Numbered from the stretch's first letter, positions 1-10,741 are shown. The stretch is DNA of 64,000 bases from Haemaphysalis longicornis (GCA_013339765.2 CM023449.1:119726957-119790956), one strand, 5' to 3'. Program-made: numbers and translations. Notes: generated by a model not told the origin, from the letters alone.

Positions 1-163
1 GGCGTCGGTGACCCAGTGCACCTATAATAAGAATAATATTCTTACGCCACGCTGAGAGCAAAAGTCCGCTTGTACATCTTGCGGAAGCCCGACTGCTTAG
101 GGCAGTGGGACATACCAAATGTACTCATATGGCGCACTTCTAATCGTTCAAATAGGGATAGAG

Positions 164-172
164 GCCGCTGCT
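164..172 (+). repeat. 9-bp target-site duplication, left copy
   Basis: The 9-mer GCCGCTGCT abuts the left tip of the long inverted repeat. An identical copy abuts the right tip at 8335-8343. The match is perfect and in direct orientation, as a transposition scar should be. Confidence 0.85.
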
Positions 173-668
173 GCGTGTTTCCGTCTCCAAAACGCCGTAA
201 CGCCAAAACTTCCGGTGACGTCACACAAAAATAAAAAACAAAAAACAAATACGCAGAAGCCGTCTATGCATTAAGTAGTAATAAGGATAATCATAAAAAG
301 TAAAACTATTGCTGCGCGTGTAAGCATTTGCATCGAAACGTTTCACGCATTAACGAAAGTGGGGCGGATGCGCCACGAGCGCTTACTAGTGGTAGAAACA
401 TAAAGGAAGAAAGCACCCGTAAAAAAAAAAAGAAAAATAAACAATGGCGTCTTTTGATGTGTGCGATTTGTCCACGAAGTTTGTGTAGGAACTGTTACGA
501 ATGTCATAAGGCCGATAAGGCTCTAAAGTCGTCTGCGCCGTGTGTGTCTTGCCAAGTCGTCATTTGTACGTGAGGAAGTCGTGGTGGGCTGTTTTTACTC
601 GGAGCGTCGTCACCTAACTCCTGCCGAGAACGTCCTGGCTTCATTTGTTGCTGGTGTGTTGTGTGTCT
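173..668 (+). repeat. Left terminal inverted repeat of the composite element
   Basis: This arm is complementary to 7857-8334 with scattered mismatches and small indels. The two differ in the length of an A-run around 420-435 and at a short block near 500-515. It contains a small cysteine-rich frame (448-573) with a CxxC-x4-CxxC-type pattern. The first part of that pattern survives in the right arm before a frameshift, so coding status is unclear. Homology to the other arm stops at about 668, where an A-run and ATA repeats begin. Confidence 0.8.
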
Positions 669-1985
669 GTAGCAGTTGTCAAAAAAAAAAATAATAATAA
701 ACAGCGGGCGAGCGCGATCATCGTACAGGAGGCGATGACGCGCTGCTTGTGTTTACATTCTCGAGTGACAATGGTTGTGATCGCATTGTTTTTCAGCAGT
801 ATGCCAAGCTTTTTCACATGGGCCATTTCAGTGCGGTTGCTTGCCCCCGAGGCCCGTCGCCGAAGCTGTAATTAGCGATGTTTTTATTGAGGGTATTTAC
901 TAATTAACAGTGAGCGGTAGCGGTATGGTAAAAATGCACACAGACTGCCTTCACTGGGAGTTGTGAGCCGGGAACGCTGTTTGGCGTTCCGCCTGGACGG
1001 AACGATATAAGCAAGGGCTTTCTCGAAATCGAAGTTCACGAACAAAAACACAGCCTCCGAAAAAGTTGTAGTTCTGGGTATTGTATTTCTGAAATGCAAG
1101 GGCGGAAAGTACATTGCACGATTTCTTTCTCAGCCAGCTAACAAACGATGATGTAATCGCAGGAATAATACTGCAGCATCTGAGTTGGGACCATTTTTGC
1201 AGGGGCCGTGCTCACATTTCTCGAAATTTCTATTTCCCCAGAACGCGTATGTGTCAAAATTGGAAGGTTAGCAGCAAAAGTAGATAAAGAGAGCGTTAAA
1301 ATTAAACTGCACCTGTTGACTGTCATTCGCGAACGGTTTTGTTTATTGTCTGTACCATCTAACAGTGGTTCAGAGACCAGAGTCACGTCACTTTGTTGGT
1401 ACAGTGTAGGGTATGGGGCATCTCATAGCACCATTCCCTAGTAGGCTGCATTGCAGGTGCTTAAAATATAAATTTTAGCCTACATCTGAGAATGTAATTC
1501 CCAAAACCTGTGTCACCGAAATCATGCAGGTGCAATTGACAAAACTTTTTTCACTTATTCTCTACAGCTCCAATGCCACTATCTGCCACCAGCTCAGCTC
1601 CAATTTCTAAAATTTCAGTAACTGGCGACAGTACCAGTGTTTCAGTAAACTACTTATGTACTTTATTGCCGCTTTCCAGTTTTCGCTACAATTTGCGTAG
1701 ACTTTTTGTCCCAATAATTGCAATTTTTGAGGTGAAGATGTGAGCTAGCAGTCCCTTTTTCTTATATTGATTTGATCAATCGTGTGGGGACACAAACCAA
1801 AAAAGAAATTGCACTTTCCAGCCACCTCATTGCATAGAGGTGGTTTCCTGTACAAGCTGGGTCAACTTTTCAAGTGTAGTCACACGCCCATGGGCGTCTG
1901 GAAGGGGGGGCAAGGGGGGGCAACTGCCCCTCCCTGGGGATTCGGATATTTTTATACACTACAAAAAAGCTGCGCAGCTTGGTTA
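669..1985. other. Element interior without recognisable genes
   Basis: Short overlapping frames occur on both strands, but none resembles a known protein. Near 1887-1945 is a G-run/C-run stretch (GGGCGTCTGGAAGGGGGGC and onward). A similar sequence occurs on the other strand at 2935-2985, so these are probably two degenerate copies of one dispersed repeat. Nothing else stands out. Confidence 0.5.
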
Positions 1986-1988
1986 GCC

Positions 1989-2115
1989 CATAATTAAAAT
2001 AACTTTGCCCTGAAGGACGGAAGAGAGGAGAAAACGACAATGACGTTCCCTCCGTTGTCTCGTCCTTCAGCGCAAAGTTTTTTTCAATTATGTACGCGAA
2101 CCAACTAGCCCAACA
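1989..2115. repeat. Penelope-type terminal sequence in inverted arrangement
   Basis: About 30 bp at 1990-2019 (TAATTAAAATAACTTTGCCC onward) is repeated in inverted form at about 2061-2091. It is followed by CCAACTAGCCCAAC. The same ending follows the right end of the Penelope-like element at 10725-10738, and a close variant ends the Penelope fragment near 55.8 kb. This suggests a short remnant of two head-to-head Penelope termini. There is no coding remnant beside it. Confidence 0.45.
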
Positions 2116-3249
2116 ATCCACGCTACTCAAATGATTAGCACACCCAGGTCCTGCGTATCCGATGGAACGCCCTTCAGGACTGCGCCCAACATTGCCCTTT
2201 AGGCACTGACTAACATTGCCGGTCATATGACGGCAGTGAAACAGACTGCTTGTGCTGGCTATTGAAGATAGCGAACAATTCTGAAAGGTTTGACGTTTTT
2301 TTCTTGTTTTCTTTCTTCTAAACTTTGGATTTATGCAGTCCTACCACAAGAACTTCAGTTTTCGGACAAATTTGCAGCTATCGTCACCGCTACACTTAGG
2401 GAGACTGTAACATCCTCCCGCGCCATCCCATCACCTATACACCATTTCCTTCGAAATAGCGAAATGTCGGCACCACCCAAGCCCCGAAACAAAACCTATA
2501 AATCAGCCCCTCAAAACGCTTGTATGCCTGTACTGCATTGAAAGTCAGGAAGGCCAGTAGTATCTTTATTGTGTGAGCCATTTCAACAGACTTCATCACA
2601 GATGTCATCTCGCAATTTGCCCAGAAAAACCCGAGGCGTCTGCAGCTGCTATTTAAGGAACATTGACGGAGTGCAGCTGTGTGTATGTGAACGTATTGTG
2701 CTGTGTGCAATTGGCGTGAGTCGAGGACCCTCCCGCAGCGAGACTGACCACACTCTTTTATAAAGTGAGATTAACTTTTCGCATTTTCTTTATTCACTTT
2801 ATTGCTTTGTTCGGTAATAAAATCCAATGTATATTCTCCAAGTCTGGTTCTAATTCGCTGTTTGTAATTTTTGTAACCACAAATAACGCCTTTTTGGTGC
2901 TATCCAACCGTACCCCCCCCCCCCCCCCCCCCCCGCTGATGGATGCTGCCCCCCCTTGCAAAAAGTTCTGCGGACGCCCTTGCACACGCCAGGAGCATCT
3001 TCTAGTGGTAACAAGGGCCGAGCACCAGGCTTGTACCTATTTCTCAATAGGTGCCCGGCACCACCAAGGCACACGAATGCACATGGCGACTTCCACAGCT
3101 ACGCTGCACTTTCTACTCAGTAACCGTCTGTGGTAGGACATGCCGCCAGACTCTTCCTCCCTTCGGCAATGCGGTGTTGTAGAAGGCCGGGGCCCCACCA
3201 GATTGACAAAGGTCGGAAGCCCCTCGCACGGGTAAAGGCAGCTTTCCAG
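2116..3249. other. Element interior: no gene; C-homopolymer and low-complexity sequence
   Basis: A run of 22 C residues lies at 2913-2934, followed by a CCCCCC/TTGCAAAAAGTTCTGCGGAC stretch. That stretch is the inverted counterpart of the G-rich repeat near 1887-1945. Reading frames across the C-run give only proline or glycine runs. No protein family is recognised. Confidence 0.45.
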
Positions 3250-3395
3250 GCGTGAGTTATCCTTTCAAAAGGTCCGCACTTGACCAGGGACACCTGTACC
3301 CATTAAAGAAACCAGTGGGTGCCCGGCGGTGTGCAGATTCGAACCCAGTACTTCCCCCATATGAGGCGAGTGCAGTACCTCTGAGCCATCGCTGA
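3250..3395 (-). repeat. tRNA-derived SINE head (or tRNA pseudogene)
   Basis: On the minus strand an A-box-like TGGCTCAGAGG (3379-3388) is followed about 33 nt later by a perfect B-box core, GGTTCGAATC (3336-3345). This is the spacing of an internal RNA polymerase III promoter. The flanks do not form a full tRNA acceptor stem, so a SINE head is more likely than a functional tRNA. The body downstream differs from the Ruka-like SINEs elsewhere in the window. Confidence 0.5.
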
Positions 3396-5199
3396 TGAGG
3401 CATAGCCACATTACGTTTCTGCAGTGCACTGCAGAAAATTTGTGTCCACGTAATCCAGGAACACATTGACCGCCAGACTCATAGGGTTTTCTGCAGAGGG
3501 TTTTCTGACAACCAGTGCTTAAGGCGGTTGCAGACTGCCTCCGTATCAAGTTTAAAAGGCAAAACGAAAGTGCAGAGGCCCGATGAAAACAAGGTGAAAG
3601 TGATGCCGTATCTTCATAAGCCGTCGCACAACGTAAAGAAAATTATTTCATGGCGCAGTGTTCGAGTAGTGTTTTCCGCACCATGAAAGCTGTCCAGGCT
3701 GTGCACGCACATTGAAAACGCCAATACTGGGAGAGCTGGCAAAGGTCATGGTGGAGGTGTGGGTCCTATACAAAAATTACACTTGTGTTCATGAGAAGCA
3801 CCAACTTCACAGTCTCTGCATGTTCTCTCACCGCGGCTTCATGGCTGTAAACAAGAGGTGCGCTTGAGAAGCAGCGGCTTTACAGCCCGAGGGCCTCACA
3901 TGAATCCATTCCAGTGTACTACATAAGTCCTGGCAATTCTTGCCGTAGCCTTCTAGTCAGAAGCAACAGCCCACCTCTGCAAAGGAGCAACATTAGCACC
4001 TCGAAGGACTGACATCAAACCATTGCAACCTGCTGGGCAACTGGTTCCTATTCTTACTGCAGCTGTACAGCCAGAATATTCTTGAAATGCAGCAAACATG
4101 AAGCACTTAGGTCCTGAAATATTCTGATATGCCGCATCATTTTCTATTCTTACCGCAGCTGCATAATCGGATGCAACTGTGCATGCTTGAAAATCAGTGA
4201 CACAGCACTCTGAAGCCCCTCCAACTCGTCATAGTTGCTAGAACAATAATAACTTCCTAGTGTATGGAAGAGGTGTTGAATCTAAACAACCTTATATTTA
4301 TGGGAAGTCTCTGAAAAAATTGTCCACTTGGTAGAATAATGGCTCTATCGTTGTAAGGGGACGCTGGACACCTGACTGTTTGCCAATACACTTTGTAAAC
4401 TCCTTTGGAAAATTTATACTCTACTGTTAAACTGCACAAGCACCAAAATGTAATCATGAAACTCCAGCCATCACTATGAAGCACAATTTCAAAAGCACAT
4501 TTTTATTGCTCACGAAGGTCATTCTACAAACTCTGAAGAAAAATAAAGGAAAGATAAATTGCTGGGTTCATTCCTCAGAAATGCACTGCACAATTCCAAA
4601 ATAACTTTAATAGCTGACAACACTTCAGACAGAATCCAACACTGCCAACAAAATAACGGCAATTTGAGATCAATACACCCTTAGTCGGCCCCTTTGATGC
4701 CACCTTCATTAGCAACGGGAACAACGAACTAGCAGCGTAGCAAGCATAATAAAACAGTGCGTGTATGTGGATTTTTAAAATTAATTTATCAAAAACACGT
4801 CAAGTAATGCCGCGGGGCCACATACTTTCAGATTTCTGCAATGACGGGGTCCAAATCCAGCAATGCCTTTGGTTCCTTTTTCATAACTTGTAAAGAATAC
4901 TACTGTAGTGTCCTATGTAGTGGCGCTGTCATCCTGTACTCCGGAAACACAGCCGCGTGTGGAAATGGCGGCGCACAAAATTGACAACTGTCTACCTCCG
5001 TAGCCCGCGGTTGAACCTGCTTCACGTGTGGCCACCTCGAGGTCACTTTCAACAGTACTGTCGAAGTTTGCGTCGCGGGCGTGGAAGACGCCCGGCCTGA
5101 GTCGCCAAAATTGTTCCAGAGGAAAACGCTGAGAGTGTCATGAACATTCTTACTGTTCACACTGGTAATTAAGCATACGGGTGTCTACTTTCATTTCGG
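3396..5199. other. Element interior without recognisable genes
   Basis: AT-rich sequence with only short, unrecognised frames. The stretch around 4900-5160 precedes the gypsy protease and may be degenerate gag or leader sequence, but I see no zinc knuckle or other gag motif. There is no inverted or tandem repeat of note. Confidence 0.4.
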
Positions 5200-7177
5200 G
5201 GTTCAACCTGTTTCTCTGGCATCACCCCGGCGCATCATAAAATTTTTAGTGGACACTGGCTCAGCTGTATCGATAATGAAAGAACAAAGCTTTCAAACCT
5301 ATTCAGAGACCAAGTTGAGCTGAAGAAATCGCAAACCAACATTACTAGATTTTTTCACGTCAAAAAATTCCTGTGCGTGGACAGTTCCCTGCCCTCACTG
5401 TGCACAAATCGGAAACAGCTGTAGTGACCTTCCACATTACCAAAGGTGGAACATCACTTCTGGGTATTGATGCCGTACAAGCTTTTGGAATCCAGATTGT
5501 GGGCACAGAATTACACTGCCTTACTATGGCCAAACATTGACACAAACCAATTAAAACGTTGACACAAGGCCCCAAAATGCATCCACAAGCACTCAAACAA
5601 GTTGTCACCGCCCACCACGAAACCACGCGAGTCTGAAGAAATAGTCTCTGGTGACGTCTGTACATCAAGATGAACTGAGACAAGCGACAGTGGAGGATAA
5701 CACCCTCCGAGAAGTTTCCCGTTACGTGCAGACATCGTGGCCGCCCCGCAAGAATCGGGCATACTATGAAGTCCAAAAGGTGTTGACAGCAGTTGATGGC
5801 ATGCTCTTCCGTACTAAGCGCATCGTAGTTCCTGTCAAACTCACAGCGACTTTTGTCCAGCTGGTTCACAAATCCCACCCTCGTATCGTGAAAACCAAAC
5901 AATGCCTATGAGAGAAGTATGATGGCCAGGGTTAGGCAAACATGATGAAACAGCTATCCGCAGTTCCATTTGTCAGCACGCGGAAAAAAGTGCCAAGATC
6001 TCACCCACACCACTTCAGCCAATTCCTCTTCCTGACAAACCTTGAGACAAGATAGCTATTGACGTTGTTGCTCCTTTTCAGCGTGCACCTGGAGACTACC
6101 GATTTGCCATTTCAGTAGATGATTATTTTTTAAAATGGCCAGAAGTGGCTTTTTGCAGTGACGTTACCACTCACACGGTGATGAAGTTGCTTCTAGCACT
6201 CTTCGTACGTGAGGGTTACCCTACTGAAATAGTGTCTGTTCACGGTCGACTTCACATCAAGGGAATTTGAGTCCTTCCTTGAAGACCGTGGAATCAACCA
6301 CATCTTTTCTGCCATGTACAACCCATAGGCAAGTGATCTCGTTGAGATTTGATCGTGTACTGAAGTCATACATTCAACTGGCTCTGCTGGAGCAGCGTCC
6401 AGTGAAGGAAACTGTGACTGAGTACTTGGGAGTATACAGAGCCACCCCTCGCAGCACCACCGGTCTCTCCCCGGCCGTTCTTCTACATGGCCGGCACATG
6501 AAAACTTCTTTGGACGTCATTGGTCAGCTGACAGCTGACTTCAGCACAAATCCTTCACGTGAGATGAGTCCGCTCGGAAAAAGAGTCGCAGAGTGTGAAC
6601 AAAAAAGTAAGGCATACGCTGGAGAACAGCGAGCTGCAAGAGTCCCCAAGTTCCAAGTTGGCACCTACATACGAGTGAAGAAACCAGTTCCTGGACCAGT
6701 TCCTGGCTCCAAGTTATGGACCACTATTAAAGATCCTCAAAAAAATTGGCCGCAGGTCCTTCTATCTGGAAGACGGTAGAACTTGGAACGCTTCACAGCT
6801 ATCAGCGGTACCAAAAGAGGCATCACCAGGGCAAGAAACTAAGGACCACTCTTGCACGTACAACATGCCCCCGTTGACGGACTACCAAAGTAGAGCTGCA
6901 CCATTGAAGACTTGGATCACTGCACCTGGGGGTCCGCCACAAACACAATCTGCGAGTTCATCCGCAGATCAACTTGAGTCTTCACGCGCTGTACCACCAC
7001 ATGTTCCACCGAGCCCACCACAGCCGCAAGGTTCGCAGCCACAAAGTCTGGCTCCAGGCTCTGGCATTGAGGAGTGCAGTGTACCGGTAGAGGGAATACG
7101 GACTCAATGCCAGGGCCACCACCTGACCGGCCCAGGAGAAATCGCAGACCTCCAGTGCACTTCCAAGATTACGTGCA
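5200..7177 (+). pseudogene. Ty3/gypsy pol remnant: aspartic protease and integrase, reverse transcriptase missing
   Basis: A retroviral-type aspartic protease is visible from about 5220 to 5515, with the active-site triplet D-T-G in VDTGSAVS (codons at 5249-5272). From about 5650 the frames give the integrase zinc-binding region. Next come the integrase core with IDVVAPF near 6060, SVDDYFLKWPEV near 6115 and EFESFLEDRGI near 6270, and then a C-terminal region ending with PRRNRRPPVHF near 7125-7165. Reverse transcriptase and RNase H, normally about 2 kb between protease and integrase, are absent: only about 140 bp separates them. Stops and frameshifts interrupt the reading frame throughout, so this is an internally deleted fossil. 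It sits inside the 8.2-kb composite element. Confidence 0.85.
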
Positions 7178-7302
7178 GTGATTCGACAGCTGTCAGGGCT
7201 CATACAGACAGTTACTGTATTGGTGATTTCTGCACACAAACGGTGACCGTATTGGTGATTTGTTCAGACAGGACTGTCTAGTCTAATGATTGTTTGTTCC
7301 CC

Positions 7303-7401
7303 GGGAGGGAAAGATGTAGTGGCCCGCAGAAGCACCAGGTGCCGCCATATTATCCGTCGATGCCAACATGTGGTACCACCTCTGTAATATGCGTACGCGC
7401 G

Positions 7402-7434
<33 letters not shown>

Positions 7435-7729
7435 GATGTGCAGTGCAGTGTATCTGTACAGCCGACATAACTACTTATGCTTACGAACAACCATAATCCA
7501 TAGCAGTCATGAAACACTCTATATAACGCCAGCGCATTTGATTACCTGAACAATATTCGCGCTCATTCATACTGCTTTGTTTGTAAGATACGCAGTCTCA
7601 GACGATTGTGTACAGGATAAAAACGCATCGTTGCTCCGATTGTACTACCACCCAGAGCAACCTGCGAAACCACTCCGTAAAGGATACCTTCCGTTGTCAG
7701 TAGAGTGAACTAGAATGCGAGTTGTAACA
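7303..7729 (+). mobile_element. Polypurine tract and probable 3' LTR of the gypsy remnant
   Basis: A purine run, GGGAGGGAAAGA (7303-7314), precedes TGTAGTGGCCC at 7315. This is how a gypsy polypurine tract meets the TG start of an LTR. A TAACA end at 7725-7729 is a plausible LTR terminus, giving about 415 bp. No second LTR copy was found to confirm the limits. A (CG)n(CA)n run lies inside. Confidence 0.45.
7395..7434. repeat. (CG)n(CA)n alternating purine-pyrimidine tract
   Basis: About 15 bp of CG alternation runs straight into 24 bp of AC repeat. Such alternating tracts are prone to left-handed (Z) DNA. This one lies in the putative gypsy LTR. Confidence 0.9.
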
Positions 7730-7856
7730 CCAGCCACGTAGGCCTCACGTTTAACGTCGGGTTAGCCCATGTTCACAGCCAGAAAAAGAACCCTTGTAGC
7801 TTGTCACCACTGCTGTCGTAGAGCAGAGCCACTCAGATTCCATCAGGGAGATTTTA

Positions 7857-8334
7857 CACAGACACACAACACACCAGCAACAAATGAAGCCAGGACGTTC
7901 TCGGCAGGAGATAGGTGACGACGCTCCGAGTAAAAACAGCCCACCACGACTTCCTCACGTACAAATGACGACTTGGCAAGACACACACGGCGCAGACGAC
8001 TTTAGAGCCTTATGATGCACTACATTCGTAACAGTTCCTACACAAACTTCGTGGGCAAATCGCACACATCAAAAAACGCCATTGCTTTTTTTTTTTTTTA
8101 CGGGTGCATTCTACCACTAGTAGGCGCTCGTGGCGCATCCGCCCCACTTTCGTTAATGCGTGAAACGTTTCGATGCAAACGCTTACACGCGCAGCAATAT
8201 TTTTACTTTTTATGATTATCCTTATTACTACTTAATGCATAGACGGCTTCTGCGTATTTGTTTTTTTGTTTTTTATTTTTGTGTGACGTCACCGGAAGTT
8301 TTGGCGTTACGGCGTTTTGGAGACGGAAACACGC
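7857..8334 (-). repeat. Right terminal inverted repeat of the composite element
   Basis: Reverse complement of 173-668. Landmarks shared by the two arms in inverted order include the GTGACGTCACCGG-type segment near 8284-8296, the TTTCGTTAATGCGTGAAACG segment near 8149-8168, and an A/T homopolymer near 8086-8099. Confidence 0.8.
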
Positions 8335-8343
8335 GCCGCTGCT
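8335..8343 (+). repeat. 9-bp target-site duplication, right copy
   Basis: Direct copy of the 9-mer at 164-172. It sits immediately outside the right inverted repeat and fixes the right boundary of the element at 8334. Confidence 0.85.
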
Positions 8344-8698
8344 ACATATACCTGGTTCACAAAAATTCGGGCCAAAAATAGCTGCTCATTGGCATTTTTA
8401 GCGAACTTCACTGGGTGACAGGTCTTCTGCAAAGCCGCAAAATTTTATATTCCTTACGGCGGTCCAGCCTGTTACCTGGTTTTCTATTACGAGTCAGCAC
8501 TTCCAGGATTCAGGCTATACAGTGGCGGCTGTTTTGCAGGAAAATAAAAAGTGTGAACACTTGCGCTGCGAGTTGAAATAAGTATATGCCTGAAAGGGGT
8601 CCTGAAATACCTTCCGCCGATGCATGGATGTATATGTAACTAAATAAAGCAATGTATTACCTATCTCCTCCCTCAAGAATGTTGTTGAAGCGATGAGT
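8344..8698. other. Gap between the composite element and the Penelope-like element
   Basis: About 350 bp without a recognisable gene or repeat. A short plus frame runs in from the inverted repeat and ends at 8381. Confidence 0.5.
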
Positions 8699-8785
8699 AT
8701 TATGTATCACGAAACTTGCGCTGAAAAGACATAAACAGACGAAGGAAGACGGACGATGCGCAACTCACAACTATTTATTTGCAGG
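8699..8785 (+). repeat. Left inverted terminal copy of the Penelope-like element
   Basis: Matches the complement of 10636-10722 nearly base for base, with a handful of mismatches. It ends in TTATTTGCAGG, which also resembles a 3' splice site. Some Penelope elements carry an intron in this terminal region. Confidence 0.85.
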
Positions 8786-8816
8786 TACGAGGAAACATTC
8801 ACGCCGCCAGCCGTCC

Positions 8817-10515
8817 ATGGGCATGGTGGTTGAGCACTTCCGGAACAACGAGCTGCAGCTTATGAATGCGGACAAAGAAGGTGGGTTTGTGGTTGTGCCG
8901 AAGGGGATGTTCTCGGAAAAGGCGATGGCAGCAGTGCACAAGAGCTTCATCCCAGCGAAGCTTAAACCGCAGAAGGTAAAGAGTGCAGCAGTGTCAAAAT
9001 GTAAAACTCTAGAACTCAATAAGCTTGCGAAACGTGTTAAGGGAAGTAAAGGGACCTGCTTGTCGATGTTTTTTTCTGCCAAAACCCATAAAGAAGGGAT
9101 TCCATTTCGATGCATAGTTAGTGAAAAGGGATGTTGGCAACGGGAGTTAAGCAGGTATCTACAGAAACATTTGAATACACTAAACACCAATGATACGTTT
9201 GCAGTCGGAAATTCGCAGGAAGTGATAGACTTTGTGCGAAAAAATAGTGATGTTGGTGGATTGTTTTCCGTAGATGTAGAAGAGTTGTTCTTTTCAATTC
9301 CACATGGTGAATTATTGACAAGCGTACAGGAATGTATTCAGGAGAATGGCGCAACAAGGTTTCAAAATGCTGCGGGTATTTCAGTTAGTGGTTTCTTGTC
9401 CCTGCTCGAGTTCTACCTTTCTGCAACGGTCGTGAAGCATGTCGATAAGCTTTACACACAGAAGAAAGGGATCTGTATCGGTACGTGCGTTGCCCCAGTT
9501 CTGTCAAGCATTTTTCTTTCGCGGTTAGACCGTAATTTACTACGTAATTTAGACACTGGAATGGTCTAAAAAGTCTTTATATACGTCGACGACTACTTGA
9601 TCGTTTTGAAAAGGCGGGAGGGTCTGAGTTACCAAGAAAGCGTTGCAGAAGTTTTAGAGACGTTCAGAAAATTGGGCGGCAGCTTGAAGTTTACGCACGA
9701 AATGCAAAAAGGGCATAACCTGAGGTTTTTAGATATTGACTTCTGCGTAGCAGAAAAACATGTGTGTTGGATGTTTTGTCCCCGCGCGACAAAAGGGCTC
9801 CTGCCCTTTGAATCAGCTCACTCAAAAACTGTAAAACATGCGATAGCCTTGATGTACTTGGAGTCCTATAAACAAAAGTCTTGTACTCATCGCATGCAAA
9901 CCAGTTTTGACGCCCAGGTCTCTCGACTATTGGATGCCGGGTACCCTCGGTCGCTACCGGCGGCTGTTTCTGAGGCGTTGCTTCAAAAACTAAAGCGTAA
10001 GCGGGTCAAACCTAAGGTTGCAGCCGAAAAGAAAACGAGGCCTGAGGTGGTGCCATATTCCCATAAAATAGCTCGCAACCTTAAGCGGGTTGCTACGAAG
10101 TATCGGGTTCTGATTGTGTTTTCTGCTCCACGCAACTAGGTGGGTTGTGCAGCCGTATCGCCGGAAAAAAGAAGCCTAATCCATGTGGTAAGAAGCACGC
10201 CAAGAAGTACGTGGGATGCAAAGTTGGCATAGTTTACCAGATACCGCTCACTTGTGACAAGGTATATATTGGGCAAAGCGGACGTTGCATAAATGATCGC
10301 CTTAGGGAGCACGATTTATCAATCAAGAAAGGAACTGGATCACTTTGCCCATGCATTGCCGTGATTGTGGTTGTACGCCCCGCCTCAAAGAAACCATTAT
10401 CATTGACAGAAGCCATGACACTGTGGCGCGTGAGCTTTCAGAATCATACTTCATTCAAAAAATCGCAAAAGGTGCATCAGTGAACCATCATTATCACTTT
10501 TTAGCAATGAGTTTC
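8817..10515 (+). pseudogene. Penelope-like reverse transcriptase plus GIY-YIG endonuclease, inactivated
   Basis: The first frame (8817-9567) carries a Penelope-type N-terminal region and RT: SAKTHKEGIPFR, then LFSVDVEELFFSIPHGEL (the first catalytic aspartate region), then KGICIGTCVAPVLSSIFL. One in-frame TAA at 9568-9570 interrupts it. Nine codons later the same frame resumes with the intact catalytic motif YVDDYLIV (about 9580-9605) and continues to 10139. A shift to another frame gives the linker and the GIY-YIG nuclease, with GIVYQIPLTCDKVYIGQSGR and LREH near 10230-10315. A second shift near 10345 gives HCRDCGC and the C-terminus. The catalytic residues survive, but one stop and at least two frameshifts should abolish the product. 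Confidence 0.88.
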
Positions 10516-10635
10516 GTTTTTTTAGACAGCAACCGGTTGGCGGGCTCTGAGTATTGTGGTGTTGACATCGATTTTACTATCTGCTTTTATGTGTTTTTTC
10601 TGTCTTGTAGAAGCCTATATAAGGCAACTTCTTTT

Positions 10636-10722
10636 CCTGCAAATAAATAGTTGTGAGTTGCGCATCGTCCGTCTTCCTTCGTCTGTTTATGTCTATTCAG
10701 CGCAAGTTTCGTTATACATAAT
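10636..10722 (-). repeat. Right inverted terminal copy of the Penelope-like element
   Basis: Inverted counterpart of 8699-8785. Shared landmarks include AATAGTTGTGAGTTGCGCAT and GTCTTCCTTCGTCTGTTTAT. Confidence 0.85.
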
Positions 10723-10741
10723 GCACCAACTAGCCCAACAG

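Larger units (their letters stand above)
173..8334. mobile_element. 8.2-kb composite element with long terminal inverted repeats and 9-bp target duplication (Mutator-like architecture)
   Basis: The two ends are reverse complements of each other over about 480-500 bp (173-668 and 7857-8334). The outer tips are GCGTGTTTCCGTCTCC and its complement. Immediately outside both tips is the same 9-mer, GCCGCTGCT, at 164-172 and 8335-8343. Long inverted repeats with a 9-bp target duplication are the classical layout of Mutator-like elements; this is family knowledge, and the assignment here is an inference. No transposase is recognisable inside. The interior instead holds a decayed Ty3/gypsy pol with a 3' LTR, a Penelope-type terminus, a tRNA-derived SINE head and a C homopolymer. 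It is therefore either a non-autonomous element that captured DNA or one that collected later insertions. A foldback element of another superfamily is the main alternative. Confidence 0.8.
8699..10741 (+). mobile_element. Penelope-like element with inverted terminal copies
   Basis: A reverse transcriptase and a GIY-YIG endonuclease of Penelope type (see the coding entry) are bounded by an 87-bp segment present in inverted orientation at 8699-8785 and 10636-10722. Penelope-like elements are known for terminal copies in direct or inverted arrangement. The right end is followed by ACCAACTAGCCCAAC, the same ending as in the fragment near 2.1 kb. The element is about 2 kb and close to complete in layout, but its coding region is broken. 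Confidence 0.85.

Noticed and set aside
4914..4930. TGTAGTGGCGC as a possible 5' LTR start
   Set aside because: Only the first nine or so bases resemble the 3' LTR start at 7315. The following sequence does not match.
5360..5902. 180-codon minus-strand frame
   Set aside because: Opposite-strand shadow of the gypsy protease and integrase region.
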